A DNA stretch of 64,000 bases from Viridothelium virens (GCA_010094025.1 ML991773.1:682001-746000), one strand, 5' to 3'; shown: positions 22,542 through 34,700, counted from the first letter of the stretch. Translations and numbers: made by a program. The notes: generated from the letters alone by a model not told the origin.

Positions 22542-23060
22542 CGTATGTAGTGGAGAAAAGGCAACACAAATACAGGGAAGGCAATCGGCGCTGCTTAATT
22601 GAAGTATGCCCGGGATTTTTGCGTGAGAACGTAGGGCGTGGGACCTTACCGTGTCGGTCTATAGCCTACAAGTATGATAAATCGATTTAGAGAATTGAGA
22701 TAGATGAGCGTTTGAGCACTGAGACCATTGTTTACTCATAGCCTTGTTAATTGAGGAGCGGTCTTTTCGGGCAACTCTGACTGAATGTTCTTCTATTCTC
22801 ATTGATCTCGGGTCCCGGCAACAGGAGGAATGCTCAGTACCTCTGTCAACGCGGTGACGAGGGGCAGGAAACCCCCACTATATACAGACTGCAAAATTTG
22901 AACATTTCCTCCAGAGATGAAGTATCAACTCGACTTCTGGAGAGGATAGAAACCATTCATATGAAGTAGTTTAGGGTTAAAAAAGCTGAAGCTAATGGGG
23001 TCAGCAGCTCAAAGAGCTAAACACGCAAGCCCAGTCGCTTTCGCTCCGGTTTACGGTCAG
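22542..23060. other. Intergenic region, no gene seen
   Basis: This 519-bp region is upstream of the GFA gene and downstream of the tannase gene. No ORF, RNA gene or repeat is supported. Confidence 0.4.
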
Positions 23061-24859
23061 TTAGGGATCCGCGTACACGGGCAAAGGAATCGAGTTCAAA
23101 TCCGGAAACCACGTGTCCAAAGACACCTGATCGTACACACACTGCACTGTCGAGTTTTCCCCATGCCATGACGGTCTCAAAGGGAACGAGCAAATATCCT
23201 CATGCCGGCCATATTCCTCGCCCTGCAGCACCGTTCCATTCAGCACCTTTGGATTAACGCCCTTCTCCACCCAGTCAATCACCGTCTTCAAAGTCTGCTG
23301 CGGGAATGGCCCGTTCGGCTGCTCAGCGTTGGGCGCACAGTGTGCCGCGCCTGGGATCAAGAAAAGCCGGTACCAGTCATCGAGCTGGGCAAAAGACTCG
23401 TTGAAGCCGAGTCCTGGGTACATGGTACGGCGAACAGCGTCCTGGTAGATGACGGAGGAGGACGTTGGGATGCTGGGATCGGATTCACCATGATAGTGCA
23501 ACACTTTGCCGCCGTGAGCGTGGAAGGTCTCAAGATCCGGCCACACAGTTTGTAGGGTGTCGGCAAATTTTTGCATGCCCTCGAGCATCCAGCCGCGGAG
23601 AGTATCATAGGTGATGCCGTCAATGGACATGGTCGTCGCGTTGAGCTCATAGAGAAATTGTTGGATGTAGGCGGCGCCGAGACCGCTGGCTGTTGCGTAG
23701 TATTGCCCCGATGTAGTATTATAGGTGGTTTGTGCGTCCTCAAAATCGGCACTGGATTGGTAGGAGACGTAGACCTGACGACCTTTGCTGTCGTGGAGCC
23801 CAGCCAAGATGGCGTTGGCGACAGCGGCTGCTTCTGCAGTCACTATACCACTAGCTGCGGGTGTCGAGCCCCCAAAGCCAGTAGAAGCGGCGCAAGAGTA
23901 ATTCTTACCAACGCTGGCGGTAACATTGTAGTGTAATTTGCAGAGGTCCGTCCGACTAACAACTCCGTCCACCTTTCCGTCGAGAGAGTCACAGGCCGCA
24001 ATCGTGTCATTGTTGATCTTTTCCAGCTCGCATGGTGAAGGAGCATAGTCGAGTGTTGCTTCGACAACACCGGAAAAGAGGTGATTTACCTGCTGAAATG
24101 CCTGACGAAAGGCTGGAGCGCCAATGACCGCACCGTCATATTGATCGCCGTGACGCTGTACCTGACTCCAGCCTTCACGGCCGCCTTCAGAGCATCCTTG
24201 GTAGTAAGTGTACGTCTTAGAAGTGTTATAATAATTCTTCGTAAGGGCGGTGCCAATCTCAGTCATTTCATGTATAGCCTTGTATCCAAAGGCAAACAGA
24301 GCTTCGTAATTTAAGGTACCATTGGCTTTTAAGATGACTTCTTCCAGTGATACGTCAAAGCCGCCAAACCCACCATCCGTCAATCCGGTTACAGCGCCAT
24401 AGATGATACCACCAGCAAGACCCGAGGAGCCACTGTTAATGTTGTATCCGCCACCGCCAGTGGCCAGGAAGCGGTTCTCGAACTGAGATTGGGCCGGTAG
24501 CCAGTACCAAAGGAGGACCTAGGAGGAATCAGTCAGAATCATCATCTACCTCGAATGTCGATAAATTAAAGCAAAGCAAGGTCCAGCGTATCACCTACAT
24601 TATCACTGATCCCATTGTGCGAATAAGAGAGTGTAACATTGCAAAAACTCAATCCGCTCGCACCTGGATAGTTATCAGAATCGCTGACGGTATAGTTGTA
24701 AACCGGAGTGGCTACAACAGAGTTCGAGTCAATGGTAATGCCATTGATAGTGATCGGTGCCAAGCTCGACTGTACATTGCTATCTGTACACACGTTGCTA
24801 AGACTCAAAGCCGAAGCAGCTGCCGCAGCTATTATCATAGACAGGAACAGGAACCGCAT
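23061..24859 (-). CDS. Secreted tannase/feruloyl esterase family protein
   Basis: An extracellular serine esterase that cleaves phenolic esters (gallate or ferulate type) from plant polymers. Exons 24599-24859 and 23061-24518 (intron 80 bp) give 572 residues. A signal peptide is clear (MRFLFLSMIIAAAAASALS). The nucleophile motif GCSEGGREG follows TYYQGC. A calcium/Asp-rich lid segment (CDSLDGKVDGVVSRTDLC) and the late acid/base region (HYHGESDPSIP, PGAAHCAPN) are in the expected order. Cys residues pair around the Ser motif and lid as in Aspergillus feruloyl esterase B. Many NxT/NxS sites suggest heavy glycosylation. Whether the substrate is tannin or ferulate cannot be told from the sequence. 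Confidence 0.9.
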
Positions 24860-25620
24860 AGTCGTTCAATATGTAGCTCCACTAACAGAAACGAACGAGA
24901 GTTGAACGGACTTCAGAGAAGATAATGCAAAGAACATACAGACAATCTGAAGTAAGGGCAATCCGAATTTAATATTCTCTGTTCCTCTACGGAAAATTCT
25001 CACCTACCTACTTAGCCTGGATAGTGGCTTTGCTCGGGCCACTGGACATTCGTGGTATCGATGCTGCTTCTCATCTCGCTTCGATCGTCTACTACTGGCA
25101 AAACCCTGCGATCATCATGGAGAAGGTCAAGAATTGAAGGGAGACGCATCGCCGAACAGCGTCTACTGCTTGAATCTCTGTGCACGACGCGACAACAGCC
25201 GGCGATTCTTCTATATCCGCATCGCCCAGTGGACGTGGCCATCGAAATTCAGAAAGTGGCTCTGACTTGACCGCGTCACCGTTTGCGTTGCCGACTGCAA
25301 GATAAAGTCCTGCATCACCTGTTCGAGAATGGTGTGCAATTTCGCGGCGGTACTCTATGTAGATAACCGGCAAAGTGGCCTTTTAAACGCGTAACTTGTG
25401 CTTGTGCACCAATTGACCACCCCTGGCCCGGCTCCTACTTTTATGTGCCGAAATGGATAATCCGAATATTAAGCTTTGAAAGTACGTAGAGCCATTTAGG
25501 ATAGACGTCGGATAATGATTGCAGAGTACATGTAGTTTCTGACATTTGTTCCTTCTCTTTCATTTCATTGCAAGAAGTCAAGCACGGCAAGTTAGTTGAT
25601 CCAGAGGCGTGCATTAGGTA
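24860..25620. other. Intergenic region upstream of the tannase gene
   Basis: These 761 bp contain a minus-strand frame (25092-25373) with protein-like composition (GDAGLYLAVGNANGDAV, FRWPRPLGDADIEESPAVV) but no ATG at its beginning. It may be a gene remnant. Nothing else is supported. Confidence 0.3.
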
Positions 25621-25781
25621 CCTTACCGCGCTTGGAGGGTTCCTCAACTGGTAATTAATACAATGCTACCTCAGCTTTACTGTACCGCCTTAATATGGGC
25701 CAATAAGGTCATAACAGTAATGTCGAAAGAACAATGTATTAGTTACCAGTTGGGGAACCCCCCCTCCGCTGTACTCTAAGG
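25621..25781. mobile_element. MITE copy 1 (TA-flanked, foldback)
   Basis: A 161-bp non-coding element with long terminal inverted repeats and ends CCTTA...TAAGG, flanked by TA dinucleotides (25619-25620 and 25782-25783). The left arm carries AACTGGTAATTAATACAATG at 25646-25665. The right arm carries its inverse with two mismatches at 25732-25751. It has no ORF. A second member lies at 59641-59816. TA duplication and end structure suggest mobilisation by a Tc1/mariner-type transposase located elsewhere. This copy is shorter and more diverged between its arms than copy 2. Confidence 0.85.
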
Positions 25782-25894
25782 TATGCAGAGTGTGCGAACT
25801 TAGAGAAACTCAAGTGACTTAAGAATTCTACGAACTTTTCGGAAAACCTCGTTGAATCTCCATTTCGCATCTACTCCCCACCACCAAACTGCCC

Positions 25895-26461
25895 ATGAGC
25901 TCCAAAGAACACTACACCACTCTAGGCCTCTCCGCTTCTCTGCACACTCAATACGACGCCCAATCCATCAAACGCGCCTACCGCAGAGCTCTTCTACTCC
26001 ATCACCCAGACAAGACCTCCCAAACCCCTCCTCCCCGCAACCCCTCAAGCTTCAATCCACAGAAGACTTCAGTCCCTACTATCGACGATATTTCTCTTGC
26101 CTACCAAGTGCTCTCCGACCCACGCACACGTACGGCGTACGATCGCCAGCTCCTCCTGCAATCCCGCACTGCCCCTCGAAGAAAGGAGGACGACGCAGAG
26201 ACATTCCACTCCGGCCTCGACACCGTCGATCTCGACGACTTAGCGTACGATGAGGGGGATGGCGTGTGGACTCGGGAATGTCGGTGTGGGCAGGAGCGCG
26301 GCTTTGTTGTGACGGAGTTGGAGCTGGAAAGAGAGGTTGAAAGTGGAGAGGTGTGTGTTGGTTGTCGGGGGTGTAGTCTGTGGCTGAGGGTGGTGTTTGC
26401 GGTTGATGGGGGTCAGGAAGGAGATGGGGAAAGCCAGGGAGAGATGAGGGCAGATGGATGA
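25895..26461 (+). CDS. DPH4: Diphthamide biosynthesis J-protein Dph4 (Jjj3)
   Basis: Supplies electrons and iron handling, with Dph3, to the first step of diphthamide formation on elongation factor 2. Single exon, 188 residues. The N-terminal J domain has the HPD motif (LLHHPDKTS), the opening HYTTLGLSAS, and the end helix VLSDPRTRTAYDRQL. A C-terminal CSL zinc finger follows (VWTRECRCGQ ... CVGCRGCSLWLRV). Such a J-domain plus CSL pairing is diagnostic. The usual linker acid block (LDDLAYDEGD) precedes the finger. The coding strand is C-rich in the first two thirds and G-rich in the last third. Confidence 0.93.
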   Translation: MSSKEHYTTLGLSASLHTQYDAQSIKRAYRRALLLHHPDKTSQTPPPRNPSSFNPQKTSVPTIDDISLAYQVLSDPRTRTAYDRQLLLQSRTAPRRKEDDAETFHSGLDTVDLDDLAYDEGDGVWTRECRCGQERGFVVTELELEREVESGEVCVGCRGCSLWLRVVFAVDGGQEGDGESQGEMRADG

Positions 26462-26997
26462 AGAGTGGATGAAGAAAAACTCGGGTTATCTATTGTTTTG
26501 GAATACCTTTGGATGAGTACGAACCGTTTGATACGCGCCGAGCGCTGATATACGCTGAGCTTTCGTGGTCAAAATGCAATACTTGAAGTGGAACATGAGC
26601 TAGGATACGCGTTGGGAGGATCAAGGGCCAAGTGGCTCAAGTCTTGCTTATTACATGCTCTATCATTCCACGCTGAATGGCTTGCATTGAGTATGAGTAG
26701 TGGGGCGATGCCTGGAGACGGAAGCTTCAAACATATGTCCAACGCTAAGGACAAGCGTAATATAGACGAACTTCTATGTAGGTGCGTAAGCACCGAGACC
26801 ATGTACACATTGCTGGCCTGACAGCCAGACCATGCCTGGGGTATTCACCAAAATTCCGCCAACTCCATCCCACCTCTAAGGTTGCGCTCTCTCGATGCAA
26901 TGATCACAGAAATAGAAAAGTAAACGGATAACGGATACTATGTGAAATTAGACCACATGACTATTCCGTCAAGCAAGCCGGAACATTGCAACGCATT
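26462..26997. other. Convergent intergenic region
   Basis: These 536 bp lie between the 3' ends of DPH4 and the PalF gene. No coding or structural feature is supported. Confidence 0.4.
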
Positions 26998-29464
26998 TCA
27001 TCGTTCATATCGTGGTAACCCCTCCGGAAGCCCTGCGTCCTCTTCGATGTCGTCTGGTATGACCGGCGCAGAGGGGCGGTCGTCTGTTGGCACTGCACGG
27101 ACTGTCGCTGCATCCGTTCTCCCATCATCGTCAAGCTCCGACATATCATTAGGGGAGCTAGCTTCCATCTGAAGTCGCCTTCTATGGAGCTCTTGCTTGT
27201 CATCTGTAGGAGGCAGTTGCGGGCCGAACGAATCGTGTGGTTGCTCCGAATCCGAAACATTGTGCAACGTGCCAGAAGCCGGCGCAAGCGTAGAGTAGCG
27301 AGGAGCCGGTTCCGAAGCACCTGGGACCGCAGCAGTGAGCATATCAGAACTAAAGTCTCCGATATGGTCATTCGAGTGAGCTAAAGCTTGTGGGCTTTCA
27401 GCTATTAGGGTGCTTCCAGACTCTAAGTGCATAGGTCCGTCGGCTAGTGGTGGAGCAGACGGTGTGTCCAGAGGTGGTCCATCGCCATCAGATGCTGGCG
27501 GTTGACTCGGCAAAAGACGCTCTTCGGCTCTCCGTAAGCGTTCTTTCTCTGGCAGATGCGCCTCTTGTTCTGCTAGATTTGGAATCGAATTTTGTTGCTG
27601 AAGGATGTTATCATGGTTAGGATAGAGATAACCTTGGCTGTCGTGGCTTTGTCCTATCTGGTAGTGATCCCAAGACCAATCCTGGTACTGTCCATACCCG
27701 TATCCATCCCCGTAGTAATTCGCTGCCCACTGTTCCCCGCCGTACGGCTCTTGCGAATCACCTGGGGGAACAACTTCATGAAGGTCGTCTCCGGAGCGTG
27801 CATGCTCGGGGATTCCGGGCTCTTGAGTTGCTTCAGCTCTGCGCTTGCCTCTCCGCTCACTATCTTTAGTGCCGATGATGATTTCGAATACACAAGAAAC
27901 AATACTCTTTTCTCTTCGAATAGGCTCGGTATCAATAATGTTTGCAGTCCAAGGACCAGACTGGGTACCATCATTGGTATAGCCACCGCCATCTGCGCTC
28001 CCAAAGCTCGTTGATTGATTGAGTAGTCCTGTACTTGGTATGAATCTATCTTGCCCAGCGAGTTTCCCTTGGAGATCAAGGACAACTTCAATGTAGTATT
28101 GAAAGCTGATCATGGCCCCCGGAACACCAGATATAGATGGAAATGCTTCGTCTGGTATTCGAACTGCCGCTTTCACATCTGCCGTCAGGGTTGTCGGATC
28201 AACAATGAGGGGAGTAAAGGACTGAGAAAGGTCTTTACGGAAGATTTGACTTGAGCCTGCTGCTGAAAGTGATAGACCTCCTAAGCCAGTGACAGATCTA
28301 GGGTAGTAGTCTTCATATTTTTCCTTTTCTCCTTTTTTCATTGGTCCTAAGGGGAGTATTGGATGCATGTCGACGCGAGCTTGTCGATACATGGTCACGA
28401 TTACCCCGTGCAAGCTTTTGATATATTTGATATGATTGACGGTAATCCGGAGGGGTATGTGATCACCACGCAAACCTCCAGGTTTGAGGAGCTCAACATT
28501 AGCTGTAATGATTTTAGCGGCACCAGCAGGGGTATTGGCATGCGTCCTGCCACTGTCACTTGTCTTTGATGACCTGACTACAGATTCCACATGAGAGTTA
28601 CGCCCGCCGCTGCTAGCAAAACTGTCGAAGCTTATCTCACTTGGACATGGGCTTCCAGGCGCTTGGCTTCCATCTTGTATGCTACTCGTTTGGTTGTTGC
28701 AAGCAGGATCTGGTGATGATCTTTCAGCGGTATGAATGTGTTCTGTCTGCAATTTAGACATTTGCTTTACTCGTGATCTTTTGGAAACTGCTTTCAAAGA
28801 GACCTCGCGCGGCTTTGGTACAGCTAACGGCGCGATATCAATCATTTCGAGAAATTTGAGTTTGCGATCGCAGTAAGCAACGGGAGAGATCGTTGTCGGG
28901 CGCGTTAACGATGCAGTGAGCATGTATGATATTGTACCGCGTTCGAACTTCGAAGTAAATATCAGCGCACCGCGAGCAAGGGATAACAAGGTTCACGGTA
29001 ATACTTACATCAATGCTACTGGGCAGGCCCTTATTGGGGAAATCCATCTCAAAGTTGAATTGGTAGATACCCTCTCCCAGCCTACCTTCACCGCAGAGCA
29101 CTATCTCGTCTTCGAAAAGCGATGCGTATCCATTGCCGAAGTATTCTCCTCCACTTTTACGCCGGCCCGCATGTGGAAAACGATAGACGTTTCCTCCATC
29201 ATTCGGATGCCGGAATACCTGCACGAAACCGTGCAGACAAAGTGTAACGTGCGTGACCCGGAATGCCTTCAGTACTTTGATTCGAACACTGCCAGTTACC
29301 GTATCCCCAGGCGAGTATGTGCGATGGAGATCATCGGGATCAACTGTAAAATCGGTGAAAGGGCGGGTCTTGGAGGTGAAGGGTGAGGCGAGTCTCGAGA
29401 CGAGGGAACGGCCGGAGTGAGAATTTGAATGGCGTGACGGAGACCGGCTAAGGTCCTCGGTCAT
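26998..29464 (-). CDS. palF: pH-signalling arrestin PalF/Rim8
   Basis: An arrestin-like adaptor that links the plasma-membrane pH sensor PalH/Rim21 to ESCRT, leading to PacC/Rim101 activation at alkaline pH. Exons 29009-29464 and 26998-28947 (intron 61 bp) give 801 residues starting MTEDLSRSPSRHSN. The arrestin-N domain is at about 30-190 (FTDFTVDPDDLHRTYSPGD, LPSSIDFERGTISYML). The arrestin-C domain follows (VSKLQ-type linker, then LLKPGGLRGDHIPLRITVNH, VLDLQGKLAGQDRF). The tail is Pro/Ser/Gln-rich (QYQDWSWDHYQIGQSHD) and ends PDDIEEDAGLPEGLPRYER, as in PalF proteins, where the tail is ubiquitinated and binds ESCRT partners. The splice join is exact and keeps SSID/FERG. Confidence 0.92.
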
Positions 29465-29704
29465 TCTGGAGAGCTTTCCACCTCCATAGGAAAAGACGAA
29501 TGCCAAGCGTCAAGCTACCAAGCCGGCCGTGTATACGGCAGCCGGAAATCGTGTTCCCGCTTTGCCCTGTTGCAGTTGAAAAATCGGTTCAACCTGCGTC
29601 GCGGGGCTGAGTATTAAACCGGTTCCCTGAGCGCAAGATCCCGCAGTAGCAATTTCTTGGCTGTTGTTCGCCGTTGCAGCCAACGTCTAAATGACGCTTT
29701 TTGG

Positions 29705-30445
29705 ATGCTTCAAGGCTCTGCCGCAAGCTTCGGGAAGGGTGATACACGCGCGTATATTTGTTTGAGTGGGTTGTTTCATGAGCGCCGAGACCTAAAGCGT
29801 ATCGAATCTCACCAGTTGGACGGTCTGACAGCAGCAAATTGGTCAGCGAAAAAAACTCGACTCTCTCGTGTCTCTATACAGACGTTGGATCGCCGCGGGG
29901 TCGATCACGCTTGTCGCGAAAGTGTAGGGAGAGACAAAGGGGCTGATACAGCTTCGTCCACAAGCAAGAAGACGAGGAGTTGCTCAGCAGTGCCATTGGA
30001 TCAGTGTGATAAAGCGTTATCTCAGGCTCGCAGGGGAGCGAAGAACTTGCTTGACATGGTCAGACTTACCCTGCGGATGTTGTACGTATATGGTGAAGTC
30101 TTGGCATCCAAGTCTTGGCATGCGCCGACGGGAACCAAGGAAGATGTACGCCGGGTCAGCACGGGAAACCTTCCTAATGCTTATAGCTTATGCACATCAC
30201 TATGCACGCACGAACAGAGCGAAGTGCAAGATGAAAAAACATCGTCATTACTCACCGGTCCTACGGAGTTAAAATACTTTTCGCCGCCTGCAGCTCTTTT
30301 ACGAAACACTTTCCGGTCTGTTTGTAATGTGGCTGAAAGCCTCATGCTTTATATATGTAGGTTCTATGTATTGACGATTGACTTTCCCTTTTACCCTATG
30401 TCATTTTACGTGACCTGTGTTTTTTTTGGTGGTATTTCTCGCTAG
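29705..30445 (+). CDS. Unassigned open reading frame (doubtful gene)
   Basis: A frame of 246 codons from ATG 29705, open further upstream to about 29657. It is long for chance in this composition. The product is basic with no recognised domain. Its final 45 residues are hydrophobic (LMLYICRFYVLTIDFPFYP). There is no intron signal I can confirm and no related gene nearby. It lies between the PalF and SnoaL-fold promoters, so it could be transcribed leader or a young orphan gene. Confidence 0.25.
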   Translation: MLQGSAASFGKGDTRAYICLSGLFHERRDLKRIESHQLDGLTAANWSAKKTRLSRVSIQTLDRRGVDHACRESVGRDKGADTASSTSKKTRSCSAVPLDQCDKALSQARRGAKNLLDMVRLTLRMLYVYGEVLASKSWHAPTGTKEDVRRVSTGNLPNAYSLCTSLCTHEQSEVQDEKTSSLLTGPTELKYFSPPAALLRNTFRSVCNVAESLMLYICRFYVLTIDFPFYPMSFYVTCVFFGGISR

Positions 30446-30464
30446 AAAAATTTTTTTTTTTTTT
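30446..30464. promoter_or_regulatory. Poly(dA:dT) tract before the SnoaL-fold gene
   Basis: Five A followed by fourteen T, twenty bases before the ATG at 30485, then CACCTAG. Such tracts exclude nucleosomes in fungal promoters. The T run plus CACCTAG also looks like a 3' splice site, so a leader intron is possible. Confidence 0.45.
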
Positions 30465-30484
30465 CACCTAGAGCCTATCCTAAG

Positions 30485-31186
30485 ATGTCGACCAATGTCC
30501 TTCCCACTGCAGCAGATATCCTCAATCGTTTCTATGAAGCCGAACGCATCTACATGTCGGCTCCGCTTACAGAGGGAGATTTTTCTGGAATGGCTGCTAC
30601 CCTAGCTTCAGATGTCAAATTGATTCACTCACCAGGTGTGCTGAAGTGAACCATCAATACCCCTTGGGGATAGAAGCTTGCTGACTGAGGTTCTCATCCA
30701 TCAAGATGTTCCGTACGGAGGGGTGTACGAAGGGCCTGAAGGTAGATAGACCTCCTATCGCATATTAATGCATCGTTCTCCAAGTCTTTTGGAAAGAGAT
30801 CGTTGTGAAAATTGCTTTGGTGATTAATTTGGGGGATTTTACAGCGATTGCTGTACTTTATATCTCAAGAACTTCTTAGCTTCCTTACTGGTCGCGCTTC
30901 ATCCCATGCATGCTGATCATACTTCCTAGGATTCCGCAAATGGGCCGAAGAGATGTCGCGGTACTTCGATATCGTTGACGTCCAGAACCCTCAAGTTCTC
31001 GAAAATGGGGATCTCGTTGTCGTTGTTTCCAATCTCAAACTTCGCGTTCGCGAAAGCCAGCAGGAATGGGAAAACCCCTTCACCCAAGTCATCAAAGTCG
31101 ACCGCCAAAAGGGCGTGATAACTGAGATAAGACCATTTTATTGGGATTTGAAGGGATTGAATGCAGTGTTGAGGCGGACGGCGTAA
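30485..31186 (+). CDS. SnoaL-like (NTF2-fold) protein
   Basis: A small alpha+beta-barrel protein of the polyketide-cyclase/SnoaL superfamily. Exons 30485-30635, 30706-30741 (36 bp) and 30930-31186 join in frame to 147 residues. The fold is readable: helix ILNRFYEAERIYMSA, a short strand ATLASDVKLIHSP, PYGGVYEGPEGFRKWAEEMSR, then strands DIVDVQNPQVLENGDLVVVV, QVIKVDRQKGVITEIRPFYWDL. The middle exon encodes the conserved PYGG-YEGPEG turn, which supports the splicing. In fungi such proteins occur both in secondary metabolism and as stand-alone proteins. No biosynthetic genes are adjacent, so the substrate is unknown. Confidence 0.85.
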
Positions 31187-31778
31187 ATATGAACATGGAG
31201 GTCATGTTTGAAAAAGGAATAGGTTGGTTACCAATGATCGACGAGGAACATTCGAAAATGGGGAGGATTGAGTACGGTGTAGCCCATTTAGCCATAATAA
31301 TATTACGATGTTGTGCTGACTCTTCGATCCTAAGCAATTGAAAATCCCACGTGAAGCCTTTTTGTGTGAAGCATAATCAGCCACAAGGAGCAAGGTAGGA
31401 TGATGGCCGTCAATTTCATGCCAAACCTGGATAGAAACGTCCAAGCAACCTTTGCAGTACATACAACTTGACCATACTGCGTCCTCAGCTATGTCTGATG
31501 ACACTGGTCGAGCGTGTCGATTCCGGAAGCTTTGATCAAATACTGCAGACTTCAACCCTGACGTCTGACTTCCCGCCCCCACCTTTCCGCCCTCCATCAC
31601 TAAGATATAAGATACCACCAGAAAGGACATGTGCATACCCCCATCTATGCCGAGATCTCCCCACCCAGCTCCATGAGGCTAGAAATCCGTTGTATTGATC
31701 AAGACACAATCACTCAACACCCATGCGTCAATTGAAATACTCAGTCGCCTTCTCCTCAATGAGAGGACCCCAGGCACT
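31187..31778. other. Intergenic region, no gene seen
   Basis: These 592 bp hold the SnoaL-gene 3' end and the recyclin promoter. No supported feature was seen. Confidence 0.4.
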
Positions 31779-34700
31779 ATGTCCGCCTACAAAAGAAAAA
31801 CCCTGGCAGGTGGACCTTCGAAGAAGGATCTATTCGCTCCATTGCGGTCCACTCAGATAGTCAATAGCAAGCCTGTTCTGCCGGCAGGTGCAGGCTCTCC
31901 GAAACCATTAAATTGTCCCTCACTGCTGACCTATGCTAGAACTGATTGCTACTATCCTGGACTACCTGCCTGGACCTGACCTTATACGATTTGCACTTAC
32001 TTCGAGGCGCATGAGGGATATGGTCTACGATGATACTAGGTGGATACGAAAATTGAGATTAATGGGATGCTGGAACGAAGCTGAGGCAAGACGACGCCAT
32101 GACGAAGCTCGGAGGAAGAAGCTCGATGCACCGCAGGCTAAAGAAGTGGAGGAAGCGCAGAGGGCAGGCTCCTATGCAGACGGCACTTTGAATGGAGCAA
32201 CAGGACGCCAACATAGTGGACATCGAAGAAGCGAGACGCTTTTCGATGCCAGTATCGACGATACGCAGCAAAATACCGGTTCCAGTGCTGTCCAGAAGCC
32301 CGCACCTCATCTAGTCGAGGACGGCTTCAGCGCAATAGACCTCTCGCCCAAGAAACTTCAGAATCGTCTCCTGTCCTCGCCAAAAGACACCAATGAAGTT
32401 CTGCAAGTGATGTCGAAGGTTCGTTCAATACGTGGTAGTGCAAGGCAAGAATATGGGAAGATACATGGAGCTCTAGCACCGTATTATTTCGACCTTTTGA
32501 TTACGCCGGGTCAAGATGACAGTGCCATTTTCCGAACATTTCAGCAACCAGAACAACGAGCACAGATGCTTTCACAAGTGAGAACATTTGCAAAAGCTGA
32601 CATTGCCGAAGGTGGGTTACTTCGCGAGGAGAAGGTTGATTCGATCATGGGTATATTTGAAAACGCAGCTCTTCGGGAGTTCGAACAAGGCGTGCAAGCT
32701 GAAGATGTAGATGGTGACATGAGACAATTCGCCAATGTCCTGGTCACGCTTAATGGAGGCTCATCGGCTGTCGATGTCTTTATACAGAGAAGTTCAGTCA
32801 TCTCTAATAAACGCTCTCTTGGCAGGCCGACAGATGCATTGAGCGGAGTCTCCTCAGATAACATCAATCTGCAAGCCTCTGCAGATTTTTTTCGTCGCCT
32901 TGCAGCAGCACTCAATGAGCAAGCACTGCTTATTGATCGTGTCTTTCCATCTACAGTCGATGTTCTGCTTCCTTTTGTTCGACGAGCCATGGACGACGTA
33001 ATTTCAGACTATGTGGAGAACCTCTTTCGCGAGGCTCGCGGACGAACGCTTGAGTGCTATCTTAAGGCCGTGTCAAACACCTATGATCAGATGCATCAAT
33101 TTGGAGACTCCTTGAAGTCCTCCAAAGGGTGCAAAGATGATTTTGCTCAACAGGTGAACGAGCTTATTGTTCTTTGCTTAGACCCTCACGTCGATCCTTA
33201 CATGGAAAAGGAGCTGGAGTATTTTAAAATGAAATGTGATGCGGAAGTGGAAGCCTGGGACAAGCAACGATCTCAGGAGGAAGCATCTACGGAATCTCTA
33301 TTCATGTCGAATGTGACCCGCCAAGCTGCAAAGAGCGACTTTCTGAAATCCTTCAGAAAAGTTGTCATGATGCCTGTCAATGCCTTTCCCGCCAAATCAT
33401 CCCCTTCTACGACTAACAAGCCAGGGCATCGATCTACTAGCTACACAGGCAGTTATACAGGAAGCAGCCTTGAACTCCCGTCTAGAACAGGGAGTCCTAT
33501 TCCTTCACCCTCAACCCCTGGCACACGTCCAGCATCTCCCTCCCAGAGACCTGAAAATCTCCCGACCACCGAACTTGCTGCAAAAACAGCCATCATGAAC
33601 TCGAGACTCGAAGGCATCCGCTCTCTCTTCAGCATTGAGGTAGCACTGAATCTCATCCATCTCGGCAAAGCGAGCATCGAACGTCTGGCTATCTTCGCCA
33701 AAGTCGGCTCACAATCGTGCACGGCGTCCAAGGCCAGAGAAAGCTGCGAGACCATCTTCATCTCCCTGATCAAAATCCTCGGAGTCCGCCATATAAAGGG
33801 CGGATTCGACAAAGCCGTGGACCACCTCGCCAACTACAATCCTCGCGATGCCGTGCAACCTTCCACTCCGTCTGCCTCCTCGAATGGCCACTCATTGGCA
33901 TCCCCCACCACCCCCAGCGGACGCAAAGGCGTCGCCCCCCTCGTCACTTTCCTCGAGCTCGTCAACGTTGGCGATATGATCCAACAAATGGTCGACCTCT
34001 TCTTCATTGAAGAGCTCATCACGCCACGACTCGTCGATCCGGACGACTTCCTCGACGCGGCAATTAAGGAGAAGAAGCGATTCGAGCAGATGCTGGACGA
34101 GCGCGTCGCTGCGGGATTGAACAAAGGCATCGACGTACTCCTGGACGAGGTCGAGTTTGTGTACGCGACGACGCAGAAGCCGACGGATTTCAATCCGGGG
34201 GCGATGGGGACGGGGAGCGGGGACGTGGGGGTGGTGGATATTGGGCCGAGCGAGACGGCGTCGCGGGTGGTGGAGCTGCTGGGGAGTCACACGGGGATGT
34301 TGGTGGGGAGTACGGATAAGAATGTGCTGGATGTGTTTAACCAGGAGGTTGGGCAGCGGCTGTTTACGGTGCTGTGTAAGCATCTGAAGCGTCAGCGTAT
34401 CAGCGTGGATGGCGCTGTGAAGCTTATCAGGTGAGCCACTGGTCCCTAATGCGACCCCTTTCGAAACTTCGTCATCTCCCATCCGCCAATCTCGCCCCAC
34501 TCTCTCTCGTATCCCCGTTGTGTCTACCTTTAGCTAACATACACTCCAGCGATATTAATCACTACGCACTCTTTGTTGGTTCCCTCCGCCAAAAACCCCT
34601 GACGCCATACTTCACCGCCCTCCGCGAACTCTCCCAAATCTACCTTATCGATACCAAACATGCCAAGGACATCGCCACTGTCGTGGCAGATGCAGGCAGA

